Below, piece by piece: positions 52,184 to 63,323 of a stretch of 64,000 nucleotides of DNA (positions within the stretch are counted from its first letter, which is position 1; the number at the start of each line of letters is the position of its first letter). Origin of the DNA: Hemileia vastatrix (taxonomy: Eukaryota; Basidiomycota; Pucciniomycetes; Pucciniales; Zaghouaniaceae); NCBI GenBank assembly GCA_030280995.1, contig JASXTE010000015.1:28994270-29058269 (forward strand), read 5' to 3'. The notes below the pieces were generated by a model. It was not told the DNA's origin, searched no databases, and was given only the letters and a program-made list of their open reading frames with translations. The position numbers were made by a program, and so were the translations under genes.

Positions 52184-54725
52184 ATGCCTTCCCAGACTTC
52201 AACCCCTAGCCAAGCCCCTCCAAGCTCTCCCTCTGTGGCTGAAGAATCAGCATTGCCTGTACTTGCTACAGCACAAGTTTCTACTCAAGATAAAGATAAT
52301 GCTTGAACAGGCAAGTCTAATTTTTTGTGTAATTTTTACCTCTTGAGTTCTTTTTTTTTACTTTTGTCTCTTCTTGTATCAATTGGAGTCTGGAAAGTTT
52401 TCTAAGTACATGGATATATCTAGCCCTCTCTCCTCTATAAAAGATTCTCAAGAATCAGGTGGAGGCTCTGGTGAGTTTTTTGTATCATTATTAGTTTTAT
52501 TTTGAGCTAACAAGCTCTACTTCAGATGGTGCTTCAGATCACACTCACGAAATGTAAGACTTTGAAGAGCACGAGGACAGAATTTTGAAGGATGATTTCC
52601 TAACATCTGTATCTGAGTTTCAAGCATCAGTGGAGAAACTTGCTGGAAAGAAGATTCTTTCAGGAGAAATAAAGAAAAAGGTTCAAGAGCTTCTACTTGC
52701 ATGTGAAAAATCCGAAAAAGTATGTATTCTAGTATTAATTATTTTTCAAATAACTAATTTCTTCAATTTTAGCTGTTGCTAGTGAAAAACAGCTTCCACC
52801 AAATGATCAAATTGTCATCATTGATCTCACAAACGAACCTGAAAGAAGGGCTTCAAAAAGAAAACAGACCATTAAAGTTTCCAGCCATCCTGTTCTATCT
52901 GACTCAGAGGATGACTCCCAGCCTCACTCAAAGCTACGTTCACTATACAAAAAGGATGCACCCAAGAGGCAAAGGTTATCAGCTAATCTAGATTCTTCAC
53001 TACCACAAGCCTCAACCTCCGAGATACCTCCTCCCCCAGAGGAAACTCTATCAGCTCCCTGTATCTCCAATCCTTCTGTCTCTATTCCTGAACCTGCTAA
53101 AAATATTGAAGCTCCATCACTCCCTTCAAAGAAACCTGCTGGTTCTAAAGCAACTGTTACAAAATCTATCATCTAATTAACCCCTTCTAAACCTCCCACT
53201 TCTAAACCTCCCCCTGCTAAATCTCCCACTGCTACATCTCCCCCTGCTCCATCTCCCCCTGTTCAATCTCCTGCTCAGTCCCCCTCAACTCAAACTCCTG
53301 TTAATGCTCCAGCTGAAAAATTTATCCCTGATGAATCCTCAAGACCCTTATCTGCTTCAACTTCATTGCAACTGGATGACCCTCCGGAATCTTCTTCAAC
53401 TTCAAAAGAACAAAGTTCTATCCCTGCTTCCTCTATATCTTTCCCTCCCCAACCCACTTCAGCTCCCATTGCCTCATCTTCAACTGCCGTTCCTTCCACT
53501 GCCCCAGCTTCTACATCCAATCCAGATAATGAGGCATCATCATCTACTGCTAAATCAAATTACCGCTTTGTCTTGGCCCAGCATAGAGAATCTGTGGAAA
53601 AAATTTGTTCCACATTTTCAGGTAGAATGGATTGAGATGCCTGGAGGAAAATGGCATTATATTCTTACAGTATATTGGAGTATCATCACTCTATCAAGGT
53701 TGATTCCTCTAGTGAAACAAATAATTCAACAAACTGTGCCTGGCAGCAAGAAAGCTGCTCTATAGGGAAATGGCTTTAGCAGGTTTTGACTTTAGGTATG
53801 TTATTTCATATTTTCATCTGAATTATAATAGCAGTGGTTGAAATTTTTTACAACACCTTCTTACCTCCTTCCCTCAGAATCTGAACTATGGCATCGTCGT
53901 GTCATCTTCCATACAGGCTTTATCAACAGTAAATTCAAGAATTCAACCTACTTATTTACTGCTCTTCTTCAGCTAAATGAGCCATCCAAGGGTCAGAAGA
54001 ATTCTTGGGCTCATCTTATAATGGAAGCAATCAGTTTATCCAGACCCTGATTGAATTCTTCAAGAGAAACTTTTCAGACTGGCAGCACTGAAGATAGTGT
54101 CCTAGATGCTATCTCATACTTGGAGAGCTTGAAGATACAGAAAGATGTCAACAATGAAGAGAAATCAGATGCACTGTCAACTAGTAAGAAGGTTTCTATT
54201 GGAAATCTCACTCTTCTTCATGACCAAATCCTTGTTATGCTTCAATGTTTGACTATGTTGAAGGGATACTCCAAAAAACCTGACTTTTTGTTGGAAGAAA
54301 AATTTGGGGATACTTTGGTTAAATCAAAAACAAACACAGAACTTCAGTCAGAAAACCAGGATAAAAACTATTCTTATCTAGATTTTTTCTTAGCTGGTGG
54401 GGTAAGAGGTTTGTTTTTGTGCAAGGATGATATCAGGAAGGCAAGATATGTTTTTTGTGCTGAGCTAATTGAGGTCACCAATTGGCTCAAGAAGAGTCAC
54501 AAAAACAGGGATAGAGTCAAGTGGCCCAGGACACATAAATACATTGTTGATATTATTTTTACCTGTCTGGGTTCTGAAAATTTTTTCAATAAGTTTAGTA
54601 TGAGTATTGAAGACATTTCAATGGCTATTGTTTTAGATTTTTTAGAGCAATGGTCTGTAGATACTAAAAAACAGGAACTTCCATGGATTGGAAAGGGGGG
54701 AAAAAAGATCAGCCTCCTAGTATAA
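52184..54725 (+). pseudogene. Broken multi-exon gene, Pro/Ser/Thr-rich nuclear-type protein of unknown family
   Basis: I do not recognise the family. Exon-like segments are 52184-52310, 52389-52470, 52526-52719, 52773-53795 and 53835-54725, with introns such as GTGAGT...CAG (52471-52525) and GTATGT...TTTTAG (52720-52772). The first intron looks like AG|GCAAGT. The N-terminal half is Pro/Ser/Thr-rich. It includes VIIDLT (a SUMO-interaction-like motif), a basic ASKRKQ and an acidic SDSEDD, followed by long PPTSKPPPAKSP-type repeats. The C-terminal half (LPSESELWHRR...FLEQWSVDTKK) is globular-looking and ordinary in composition. Damage: in-frame stops at 52304, 52555, 53174 and 53633; apparent frameshifts near 52720, 53765, 54025 and 54086; and poor phase at the last intron. 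It lies divergent from the SNF2 gene. Its function is unknown. Confidence 0.75.
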
Positions 54726-54754
54726 GCTTGTAAATACATTGCTTTATTTTTTTA

Positions 54755-54760
54755 AATAAA
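54755..54760 (+). terminator. AATAAA polyadenylation-like signal
   Basis: AATAAA lies 30 bp after the stop of the Pro/Ser/Thr-rich gene, where a cleavage/polyadenylation signal would be expected. AT-rich surroundings make chance possible. Confidence 0.4.
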
Positions 54761-55178
54761 TATGATCTGATTATCTTTTTCATGTTTGCTTGTGTGAATC
54801 TAAATTTTTTTCCATCTTAATATATTATATAAAAAGATCAATTGATGGCTATGAATTACTAATTTCCATTTCCATGGAAGAGTGAAATATATTTTACAAA
54901 TTAATAATATTGAGTAAAAGTTCATATTTTTGACCAGAAAGAATCAATTACAATTTTTTTTACCTAATGGCTATCTTACTATGGATGTTTTAAAATTCTT
55001 ACTATAAATTTATTTCTTCTTTTCAGATATAATGAATAATGCATATTATAATTATTTTGTTCTAAGAAGGTTCTATGATATTTCAAAACTTGCCTTATTT
55101 CCTAATAAAAACCACATTCAACATCTACCTTCAAGAGTATCAAATCTTTTTTTTTACTAAGCCAAGTTATCCTCAAAA
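54761..55178. other. Spacer between the two plus-strand genes
   Basis: About 420 bp of AT-rich DNA with no coding frame that matches either neighbour. It should contain the 3' end of the first gene and the promoter and leader of the second. Confidence 0.55.
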
Positions 55179-57081
55179 ATGGACATCAGTACAGATGGTA
55201 ATTATTTTTCATGTTTGTGATCTCAACTCTTGTACTCACAGGAAAAAAAGTTCCAATGGTTGATTCTCCAAGAGATAGTAGAGACAATTCCCCCCAACCC
55301 AACTCATCACATGCATCACCAAATAGACAAGAAGAGGAGAGTCCGGCACCCCCACCTGCTTCACCCTGGCGTGAGAAATCACAAGGACCCAATCCTGAAC
55401 CTGGAGAGAGTGAAAGAAGTAACCCTTCTTCAGGTAAATAGCTCTACCTTATAACAACATGATATTACATGTTTTATACTCACAATTTCATCAATATTTA
55501 TTTTTTTCAAATCCATTTTGTGGTGGTTGTAGCAGGTAAGTAAATGGGAAATCCAAAATTTTCATTTGCTTATTTCAAATGATTTTTATTTAACCAGAAA
55601 AAGAAAAAAGGAACATCAAGGATTTTCTTCAAGGTTCATCTGGTGATGATGATGGTAAGTACAAATTCATATATTTATTGTTTCATTTTATCATTATTAA
55701 TTGAATTTACAGTGGAATCAGCTTTGGATCCGGAGTCTTATATTCAATGGCATCAGCACAAAGAATCACAGGCAAAGAAGAGAAAGTCTGAAAATTCCTC
55801 CAGGAGACAAGTCACTTCTTTAGCCAAAAAGAGTCAAATTCCATCTGCATCCTCTCCCTTAGGACGATCTGTCATCATGTTTGCAAGATTTCTTTTAGGC
55901 TTTGACCCCTCAAAGCAAAAATTTCCGCCGTGCCCTGAACCAGGGCTAGTCAAAGAATGGAGAAGCCTGCACCAGAAAAGGGAAAAAATGATTCAAGAGA
56001 TTTGAAATAAGCCCTGTCCTAGCCTGGATTTTGCTCAAAAAAAATTATTATCAAATCCGAACTTGATCAGCTTGTTTCTACCTTCAAAAATACTACCTTT
56101 ACACCCACTTCTGACTACCCCCTTCCACCAGGCCAGAGCATTAAAGTTTTTTGGAAACGTCAAGCTGAAGCTAAATTGGCTCAAACTAGGATCTCTTGCT
56201 TCTTGTATGACTGGGGAAAAAGTGATGATGATGATTGGAACTCAACCATCCTCACTCAAATTGTCTCTGGATGGATGGCTTGTTATCAGGGCAAAGGTTT
56301 CCAAAATTTTCCGATTTCTCAAGACATTGTCAGTAATGAAGCAGTTTTAAGCATTCTTCAGCGATGGATATCTGGACAGGCCAAAATTTTCAGGGATAAA
56401 GCCAAAAAAAACAATTTGATTCTGATCTTGCCCAAGTGCAGAAGATAAAAAGTGTGAAACACCAGACTGCTAAAATGAGAAGAGAGGTAAGTGAACTACT
56501 TTATCACAGTAGCATATAAATAAATTGATTTTTGACTTATATAGTTGCGTGACCGTCGAATTGAGATTGCTGCTTCATTCTTGGTTCCTGATAAGGCTGG
56601 GCTTTTCAAAGATGCTGAGCTTCATTCAGACACAGAGGTAAGTGCTAGTGGAACTCACACTAAGAGAATAATTCCTTGGAGAAGTCCAGCACTTGTCCAA
56701 TGTTTAGATTCACTCAATGAAGGCTGGGTCAAGAAATCAATGATGAAAGCAAAATCATCAACAGCCAAAGCTTCTGTGAGGGCCAAGGTCACTCGTCCTC
56801 TAAAACAGGTTTTACCACCAACAACTGAGGGAAATCAACCTGAAGCAGGGCCTAGCAATTGTCCCATTAAATATGAAATTGATGATAGACCTCTTCCCAA
56901 TGGTATTTCTAAAGCTTATGTTGATGATGAATATTATAGCAAACTCAGTGTAATAGAAAAATTGTGTGTAGATAATAAAAGTGATATTGATTTGAAGGAG
57001 TTAGCTGAAGTTATTGAGTATTACTGTTCTGGAAGTGAGATTATGTTAACTCCTAAGCAAATAGAATATCTGAAAAGATGA
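55179..57081 (+). pseudogene. Multi-exon gene of unknown family with one stop and two A-run frameshifts
   Basis: The family is not recognised. Exons 55179-55197, 55242-55433, 55598-55654, 55713-56486 and 56545-57081 have matching phases. The start CAAAAATGG has a good context. If each of two A8 runs (56037-56044 and 56404-56411) had nine A, the frame would be continuous except for one TGA at 56003, about 526 residues in all. The product starts hydrophilic and Ser/Pro-rich (PQPNSSHASPNRQEEESPAPPP). It then has an acidic GSSGDDD, a basic AKKRKSE that could be a nuclear localisation signal, and a middle domain with VFWKRQAEAKLAQTR and FLYDWGKSDDDDW. It ends with a charged C-terminus (VIEYYCSGSEIMLTPKQIEYLKR). 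It follows the other unknown gene on the same strand by about 450 bp. It could be active if the A-run indels are assembly errors and the stop is not real. Confidence 0.7.
55434..55597 (+). other. Long intron with an internal AG|GTAAGT site
   Basis: This 164-bp intron is about three times longer than its neighbours. At 55530-55540 it contains GTAGCAG directly followed by GTAAGT, which is an acceptor immediately joined to a donor. It can be read as two ordinary introns around a 3-base CAG microexon, or as a zero-length recursive splice site. All readings keep the frame. Confidence 0.5.
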
Positions 57082-59451
57082 TTTTTTTATTTTAGTGATA
57101 TTTGAATAATTTTTACTGCATTGGAAATGTGCTATTTAAAATTTTGTTTTTTATTTTTTTAAAAAGATGGATATATAGTATATACAAGGGCTAGAGACAT
57201 TAGTTTGAAGAAATACAAACATGGATATCACCAATATACAATTTCTTTTACTATCTCAATCATCCCTCATTAGGCTCCAATCATTGTCCATTCTCTATTT
57301 ACAATCATTTTCTCCCCATCTCTTAATTTTATTATATCTATATTCCACTATATAATCTATGGTGGGTTAAAATTGCTCTCCATTATTTTTTTAAATTTTT
57401 TTGAATTTTTAAATTAAATTTTTTCAGTCTTCTAAAATTTTCTTTCACTGCCTCTATTGTTTTTCACAGCCTCAACTATCTTTCCTAGCCCTAAAAATTC
57501 AAATTTTATTTCACAACCATCATTATCACTCCTTTCACTGTCACTAGTAATTCACTATTTTTTTCCAAATTGTTAAAAATTTTATCTTTGTAATTTGAAC
57601 AAGCAGTTGAATTGTTTTTGTCCCCATGATATTTTTAAGCCCACTACATCAACAATAGCTTATCTACATAAATCTTTTTACAATAATATTCCACATAAAA
57701 TGGAAATTTCCTATTTAAAAAAGTAGAATTGATCATAAGAGCATTATATAGTTGTAAACCATAATAGATTTTTTTTTCTTTTTCTACTTTTCTGAAAAAG
57801 TCAAAATCTACCTGGTGTAGGTTTCATAAGATTTTACTGATGTGATCTTTAATTTTGTTAATTCTTCAAAATAAATAATACATTTAAATTTTTCAATAAA
57901 AAAAACCTGATTATGTGAGCCAAAATCAATTTTTTGTAGTTGTAAAATCTAATGATAAGAAAATATAGCTCAAAATTTTCTACAAAATTTTACTGGAGCT
58001 TTATTCAGAGTATTTAGCTACGCTTGAATTTTCAAGAGCTATTTTATTAATATTTGATTTATCAGAAAAACAAATATATGTAAAATTAAGTTATTTCCTA
58101 ATCTAAATCTGAAATATATTTTAACTTCAAAAAAAAATTAACCAGTTGCAAACATAGCCTGATGGGTAAACATGAATGATTTACAAAAAATATAAAAAAT
58201 AAAAAATAACTATGTAATTCCAAAAATAGTTGAAGCTTAGAAGAATTATTGCTGAGAGAAAGGTGAAAAAAAGATGATTATTTTTTCCAGGTCTGAGTGA
58301 GGTAATAAAGAGGAGAATTATCCAAGCACTAAGGAGAGTGATATGAAAAAAAGGTTTAGATCAAATAAAAAGTCTATAATAGGAGCATCTATTAAGAAGA
58401 GGAAGAATTGTTCTTATTTCAAAGCCATTAGTCTTTATATGAAATAGTGCATCAATTTCCATATCAAAATCATTTCTGCTTTTGATATTTTATATTTTGG
58501 AAATTTTTTTCTGAGCTTCTGATGTTTCTGTAATCTGTTTGTGGAAGAAATGCTTTTTTTAAAAAAATTGTTATATTTCATATATTGTAAGTGAAAAAGG
58601 AAAAATAAATCATAAAAAATAATATTCCTAACATGAATTTCGAGTTTCATATTAATAATGATAAAGACTAATCTATATCTATATTAAAAGTGCAAACACT
58701 TTTCAGCTTTATTATTAATCTTACAAAACAAAAAAAAAAAAACTTCTGAAGTAGGAGAAATAATGATATCAAAAAATTGATACTATCATTTGACTGAGGA
58801 AACATAAAAAATTTCTAACCTTTTGACATTAGCTGAAGGCAAATTGTCTTGATTAGAATAAGAAAATTAATCTTGATCAAAATTATAAAATAGCTCTTGG
58901 ATTATGCTTGCTAGTTTGCAATTTGAAAACACTTCAAATATTACTTAACACCAAATAAACTTTAGAAAAGATGTGGACATGGTCATTTTTATGGCTCAGA
59001 TATAGTAAATTCAGTGCACAAGAATCTCTACCTTAATATATGTAATGCATTTGTTTAATGAAAAAATAATAATAGTGCAAAATACATTATGACAGGTTAT
59101 AATATTTGACTTTTTTTTCTAATAAATCATAGCATGGCACTTTTTCCTTTTATTGGTCTTTTGATAGAAATAATTTGTGTTTTTCATGAAGAAAGTGCAG
59201 AATATTATTTGAACTTGTCTGAAATTTGATGATATCTGCTTTTTAGAGTTTCAAAGATTTTTCCATTCAAAAATCTGCATCCAAGAAAAAAAGTTTGGTT
59301 GTAGAGATTTCCCATGAATTATCAGATATTGATAACAAATAATACACCTATATCTAGACATCAAATTTAGCATCAAGAGATTACTCCATAGATTACTCCA
59401 GGAAACCTGAAAAACGACTCGCCTACAAGTCCTCATTTTTTCCCCCCTGTG
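57082..59451. other. AT-rich non-coding right flank of the island
   Basis: About 2.4 kb with frequent A/T homopolymers and stops in all frames. A 71-codon minus-strand frame (58435-58650) and a 70-codon one (59251-59463) look like chance. The latter runs into the satellite edge and contains a doubled GATTACTCCA. I recognise no gene, RNA or element here. Confidence 0.65.
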
Positions 59452-59809
59452 ATGCCTAATCAAGTTTGAAATTTTGTTTTATGTGCATAATTTACAGGTG
59501 ATGAATGGTAAATATGATGTGTATATAAAAATGTTGGTTCTTATTGGTACCCACCCAAATAGTCAACTTGGTCAATACACCATGACCAAGAAACAAAAAT
59601 CACAAGGACAGGCGTTCAAGCCACATAAAGAAGATATTTCATAGAAAAACGCTGGCTTGTCTCCTTAAGAGATTGAACAAGAAGGCCAGTGGTTTACAAA
59701 ACCACCTGGCACATTAACACTCCTGCAGCAAAGGAGTAGAAAATAAAAATTAAGTTAAAAAAAATTAATACATATAAATATAAAAAAGAAAAACATTAAT
59801 GTGGTTCCC
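59452..59809 (+). repeat. Partial satellite monomer, left of the LTR insertion
   Basis: Satellite sequence resumes at ATGCCTAATCAAG and runs to AATGTGGTTCCC, where it is cut by an insertion. It is clearly more diverged than the core array (GATGAATGGTAAA, GGTCAATACACC, CACATAAAGAAGA). The first 165 bp repeat the segment that borders the other side of the island. Confidence 0.9.
59805..59809. repeat. Target-site duplication TTCCC, left
   Basis: TTCCC occurs once at this phase in every uninterrupted monomer (GTGGTTCCCACTGCAC) but twice here, once on each side of the insertion. Confidence 0.9.
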
Positions 59810-60987
59810 TGTCAGCCTAAATATCCTTAGGACTGAGTATTTCTTATGCTTAAAATAAGATAACCTTAAGTAAATTAAGCTTATATCTTAAAAATAAGGT
59901 TAAAATAATAATATATATTATTTTATTATATATATATATAATTATTATTCTATTATATAATTTATAATAGTTTAAATAGCTTACTCATGGCCTAATAATA
60001 CTTATTAAGGTGTTAATGGAGTCATAATATACTTATCTTAAGTGATATGAAGTAATTATTGACATACATAAGCTTATATGTATACATAAATCTCATATTC
60101 AGTGAAATATGCAGTATATTATGTATATTTAGGTATATAAGTGGGTTTTAGCCCCTTAATAGCCTATAACCTTTGTTTTTCTGCTTATTTTAGGTCATAT
60201 GGACGAAATCAGTGGACTCACAACGCCTACAGAAGCATAGACACCTATATCAGGCGTATACACCCAGTTTGGACAACTAAAATTACTTCCTTGGATGGTT
60301 ATTCACGGATTTATGGGTTGGAAGGATGTTTTTGGGTTAATGTGGATGCTTGGGGATGTTATTGGGGGCTTGGAAATTTTATTTGTTTCCTTTATATGCT
60401 TTTGGTTTCATTAAATCTCTTTTTTGATCATTTATTTTACCTGTTTCTTTATGGTATCCGCTTTTATCTGGGTTTTCTATTTATGGTATGACTCTGTGTT
60501 ATTATTAATAGTGATGGAGGGTCCTTACTGGAGGTCTGGGTGTTGAAACTGCTTGAAGTGGACGCCATGGGGAGGTGATGGGCCCTCACAGTGCTGTAAT
60601 TGCCGGGGATAGCAGTGACATCATCTGGATTGAAGGTCTGTGCACTCCAGTGGATTTGGGTATAAGTAAGAAGGGATTTTGACAGTTTATTATCATCATT
60701 CAATTACTACACTTCAAACAAACACTACAATACAATTATTAACATTCAGAAATATATTATAAAGCCCTTATAAATTGATATTATCTTTATAAAAGCTATA
60801 ACTATATTTTATTCTTCTATTTTCCACCACTAGCACGCATTAAAATCCAAGTATTGTGAGTTTTATTTGAGTATAACTATTCTATTAGTCTTCCCCTGAA
60901 GTTTAATCACTAAATCATTTATTAATAAGTAGTAGGACCATAAAATAACACTATTATATCATACTTATATACTAGACTATACTGACA
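59810..60987. mobile_element. Solo LTR-like insertion, 1,178 bp
   Basis: The insert begins TGTCAG and ends CTGACA, a perfect 6-bp inverted end with the TG...CA hallmark of LTRs. It is flanked by a 5-bp duplication of TTCCC. The empty site is known exactly from the many monomers in this window. There is no internal gag-pol, so it fits an LTR left by recombination between the two LTRs of a complete element. The left part is extremely AT-rich (TATATA and TTAAG runs). A TATA-like GTATATAAG lies at about 60131. A 116-codon frame at 60141-60491 and an antisense frame at 60464-60703 match nothing I know and are probably chance. A non-autonomous LTR element is an alternative. Confidence 0.82.
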
Positions 60988-60992
60988 TTCCC
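60988..60992. repeat. Target-site duplication TTCCC, right
   Basis: This is the second copy of the 5-bp duplication, followed directly by ACTGCACTATAAAACAG, the normal continuation of the satellite monomer. Confidence 0.9.
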
Positions 60993-63123
60993 ACTGCACT
61001 ATAAAACAGGGGGGGCTTGTATGCAAATCTGAAGTGTCTACTGAATCAGAAAAATTCAGTAGGTTCTAGGAGTTGCATGCAAGTTCCCTCTGTTTTTTAA
61101 TACAGTTTTTGAAATTAAATTTTACAAACATAAAAAAAGGAAAAAAAATTGATCACAAAAACCACATTGTAAAAAAGACTATTTGTACTAGGATTATGCT
61201 TCTATTCCATTGACTTGTATTCAAATAAAAATGTGTTATTTAAAAATTATTATGACCTTTTAATCTTCCCAACAATCATCTAAGGATCTGTTTTGAATAT
61301 ATAAATTTTCAAAAAAAACAACAAAATCCTTATGATGTATTTGATACTCAATGAATTTTTTTAGTTTGATGATATACTTCCAAATTTCAATTATTCCATG
61401 TTCTCCTTGATGGAAATTTTTATATCATATATTAGAGATTCCCAAATCATTCTTTTTCAATTTTGTCAACTGACATACTCTTCTCTCATAGGTATTGTTT
61501 GATAATTTCTTTGATTTATAATGATTATCATCTCCATTTGCTTATTTACTGTAATTTTATATTGAATATTTTCACCATCTGGACTTTCAAAATCTGGAAA
61601 AGTCTTTTTTGTGATGTTTGGGCCTGTTTGATGATGTCTAATGAGACATCTGTATATTGATTATTAGTCTTTGTTGTTTTCTGGACTGAATATCAAACTA
61701 CTGGGTATGTACCTACCACCATTAGATACTCCTGGCTTTTCTCTACATTTTATGTCTTGATGAAAATTTTGGTATTCTAAGTTTTAAGGGCTCTTTTGGT
61801 CATTTTTTATGCTTCACTATAACTGTTTTTTTTGGTTTTTTGTATTTTGTGGGCTAGGATTAAGCATTAGTGTCATCTACTTAGTGCCATTTTGATAAGC
61901 CTCATTTGGATCTATATTTTATGTTTGATGGTTTTTTAGCTTATTTAAATGACAACTTGATAATTGAATAAAAAATTTTAAAGTAAAATTCATGATGCAT
62001 TATACATATGACCTAACTATCAAACATTAAAGCTATGTGAATACATATGATTGATAAAGTTTGATCATTTTTATGTGCATCATGAATATTCACTATGGTT
62101 TAAATACTATTTCAATGCAAAATGCATAAAGTAGCTAAATGCATCATACACATTTAATTTAAATCCATAATATTTCCTCATTTTGGAAGTCATCATATAT
62201 ATTCATATGAATTAAAAGAATAAATATTGAATTTTATAGTAAAATTCATAATGCATAATGCATAATACATTTTTAATATGAATATTAAGTGCATACATAT
62301 GCCTAATCAAGTTTGAAATTTTGTTTTATGTGCATAATTTACAGGTGATGAATGATAAATATGATGTGTATATAAAAATGTTGGTTCTTATTGGTACCCA
62401 CCCAAATAGTCAACTTGGTCAAGACACCATTACCAAGAAACAAAAAACACAAGGACAGGCGTCCAAGCCACACAAAGGAAGATATTTCATAGAAAAATGC
62501 TGGCTTGTCTCCTTAAGAGATTGAACAAGAAGGCCAGTGGTTTACAAAACCACCTGGCACATTAACACTCCTGCAACAAAGGAGTAGAAAATAAAAATTA
62601 AGTTAAAAAAAATTAATACATATAAATATAAAAAAAAAAATTAATGTGGTTCCCACTGCACTATAAAACAGGGGGGCTTGTATGCAAATCTGAAGTGTCT
62701 ACTGAATCAGAAAAATTCAGTAGGTTCTAGGAGTTGCATGCAAGTTCCCTCTGTTTTTTAATACAGTTTTTGAAATTAAATTTTACAAACATAAAAAAAG
62801 GAAAAAAAATTCATCACAAAAACCACATTGTAAAAAAGACTATTTGTACTAGGATTGTGCTTGTATTCTATTGACTTGTGTTCAAATGAAAATGTGTTAT
62901 TTAAAAATTATGATGACCTCTTAATCTTCCCAACAATCATCTAAGGATCTGTTTTGAACATATAAATTTTCAACAAAAACAACAAAATCCTTATGATGTA
63001 TTTGGTTCTCAATGAATTTTTTTAGTTTGATGATATACTTCCAAATTTCAATTATTCCATGTTCTCCTTGATGGAAATTTTTATATCATATATTAGAGAT
63101 TCCCAAATCATTATTTTTTCAAT
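60988..63123 (+). repeat. Telomere-proximal satellite monomers
   Basis: The interrupted monomer continues and is followed by one more, in the same orientation as the main array. Both are diverged: AATTGATCACAA, a stop in the former long frame (TATTGATTATTAG), GAATAAAAAATTTTAAAGTAAAATTC in place of the ACCCTAA region, and CAGGCGTCCAAG mixed with CACCATTACC. The last monomer is cut at TTTTTTCAATT, where the telomere begins. Confidence 0.93.
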
Positions 63124-63282
63124 TTAGGGTTAGGGTTAGGGGTTAGGGTTAGGGGTTAAAGTTAGGGGTTAGGGGTTAGGTTAGGTTAGGGGTTAGGGTT
63201 AGGGGTTAGGGTTAGGGTTAGGGGTTAGGGTTAGGGTTAGTTTAGGGTTAGGGTTAGGGTTAGGGTTAGGGTTAGGTTAGGG

Positions 63283-63323
<41 letters not shown>

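Noticed and set aside
52776..52991. Alternative frame LLLVKNSFHQ... after the intron at 52720-52772
   Set aside because: The other frame (VASEKQLPPNDQIVIIDLT...) stays open far longer and shows coherent motifs. The phase conflict is better explained by loss of one G at the donor.
53366..53765. Overlapping plus- and minus-strand frames in the Pro/Ser/Thr-rich region
   Set aside because: They are shadows of low-complexity C- and T-rich codons. Only the frame continuous with both flanking segments is credible.
46740..59451. The island as a single transposon with terminal inverted repeats
   Set aside because: The two ends (TAGACAATCC and CCCCCCTGTG) are not inverted or direct repeats of each other, and there is no short target duplication. 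The 165-bp satellite overlap is too long for a typical one.
58435..59463. Minus-strand frames in the right flank
   Set aside because: Short, AT-driven composition with no domain, splice structure or promoter. One simply runs into the satellite edge.
60141..60703. Coding genes inside the LTR-like insert
   Set aside because: The frames lie wholly within the insert, match no known protein and overlap on opposite strands. LTRs rarely code.
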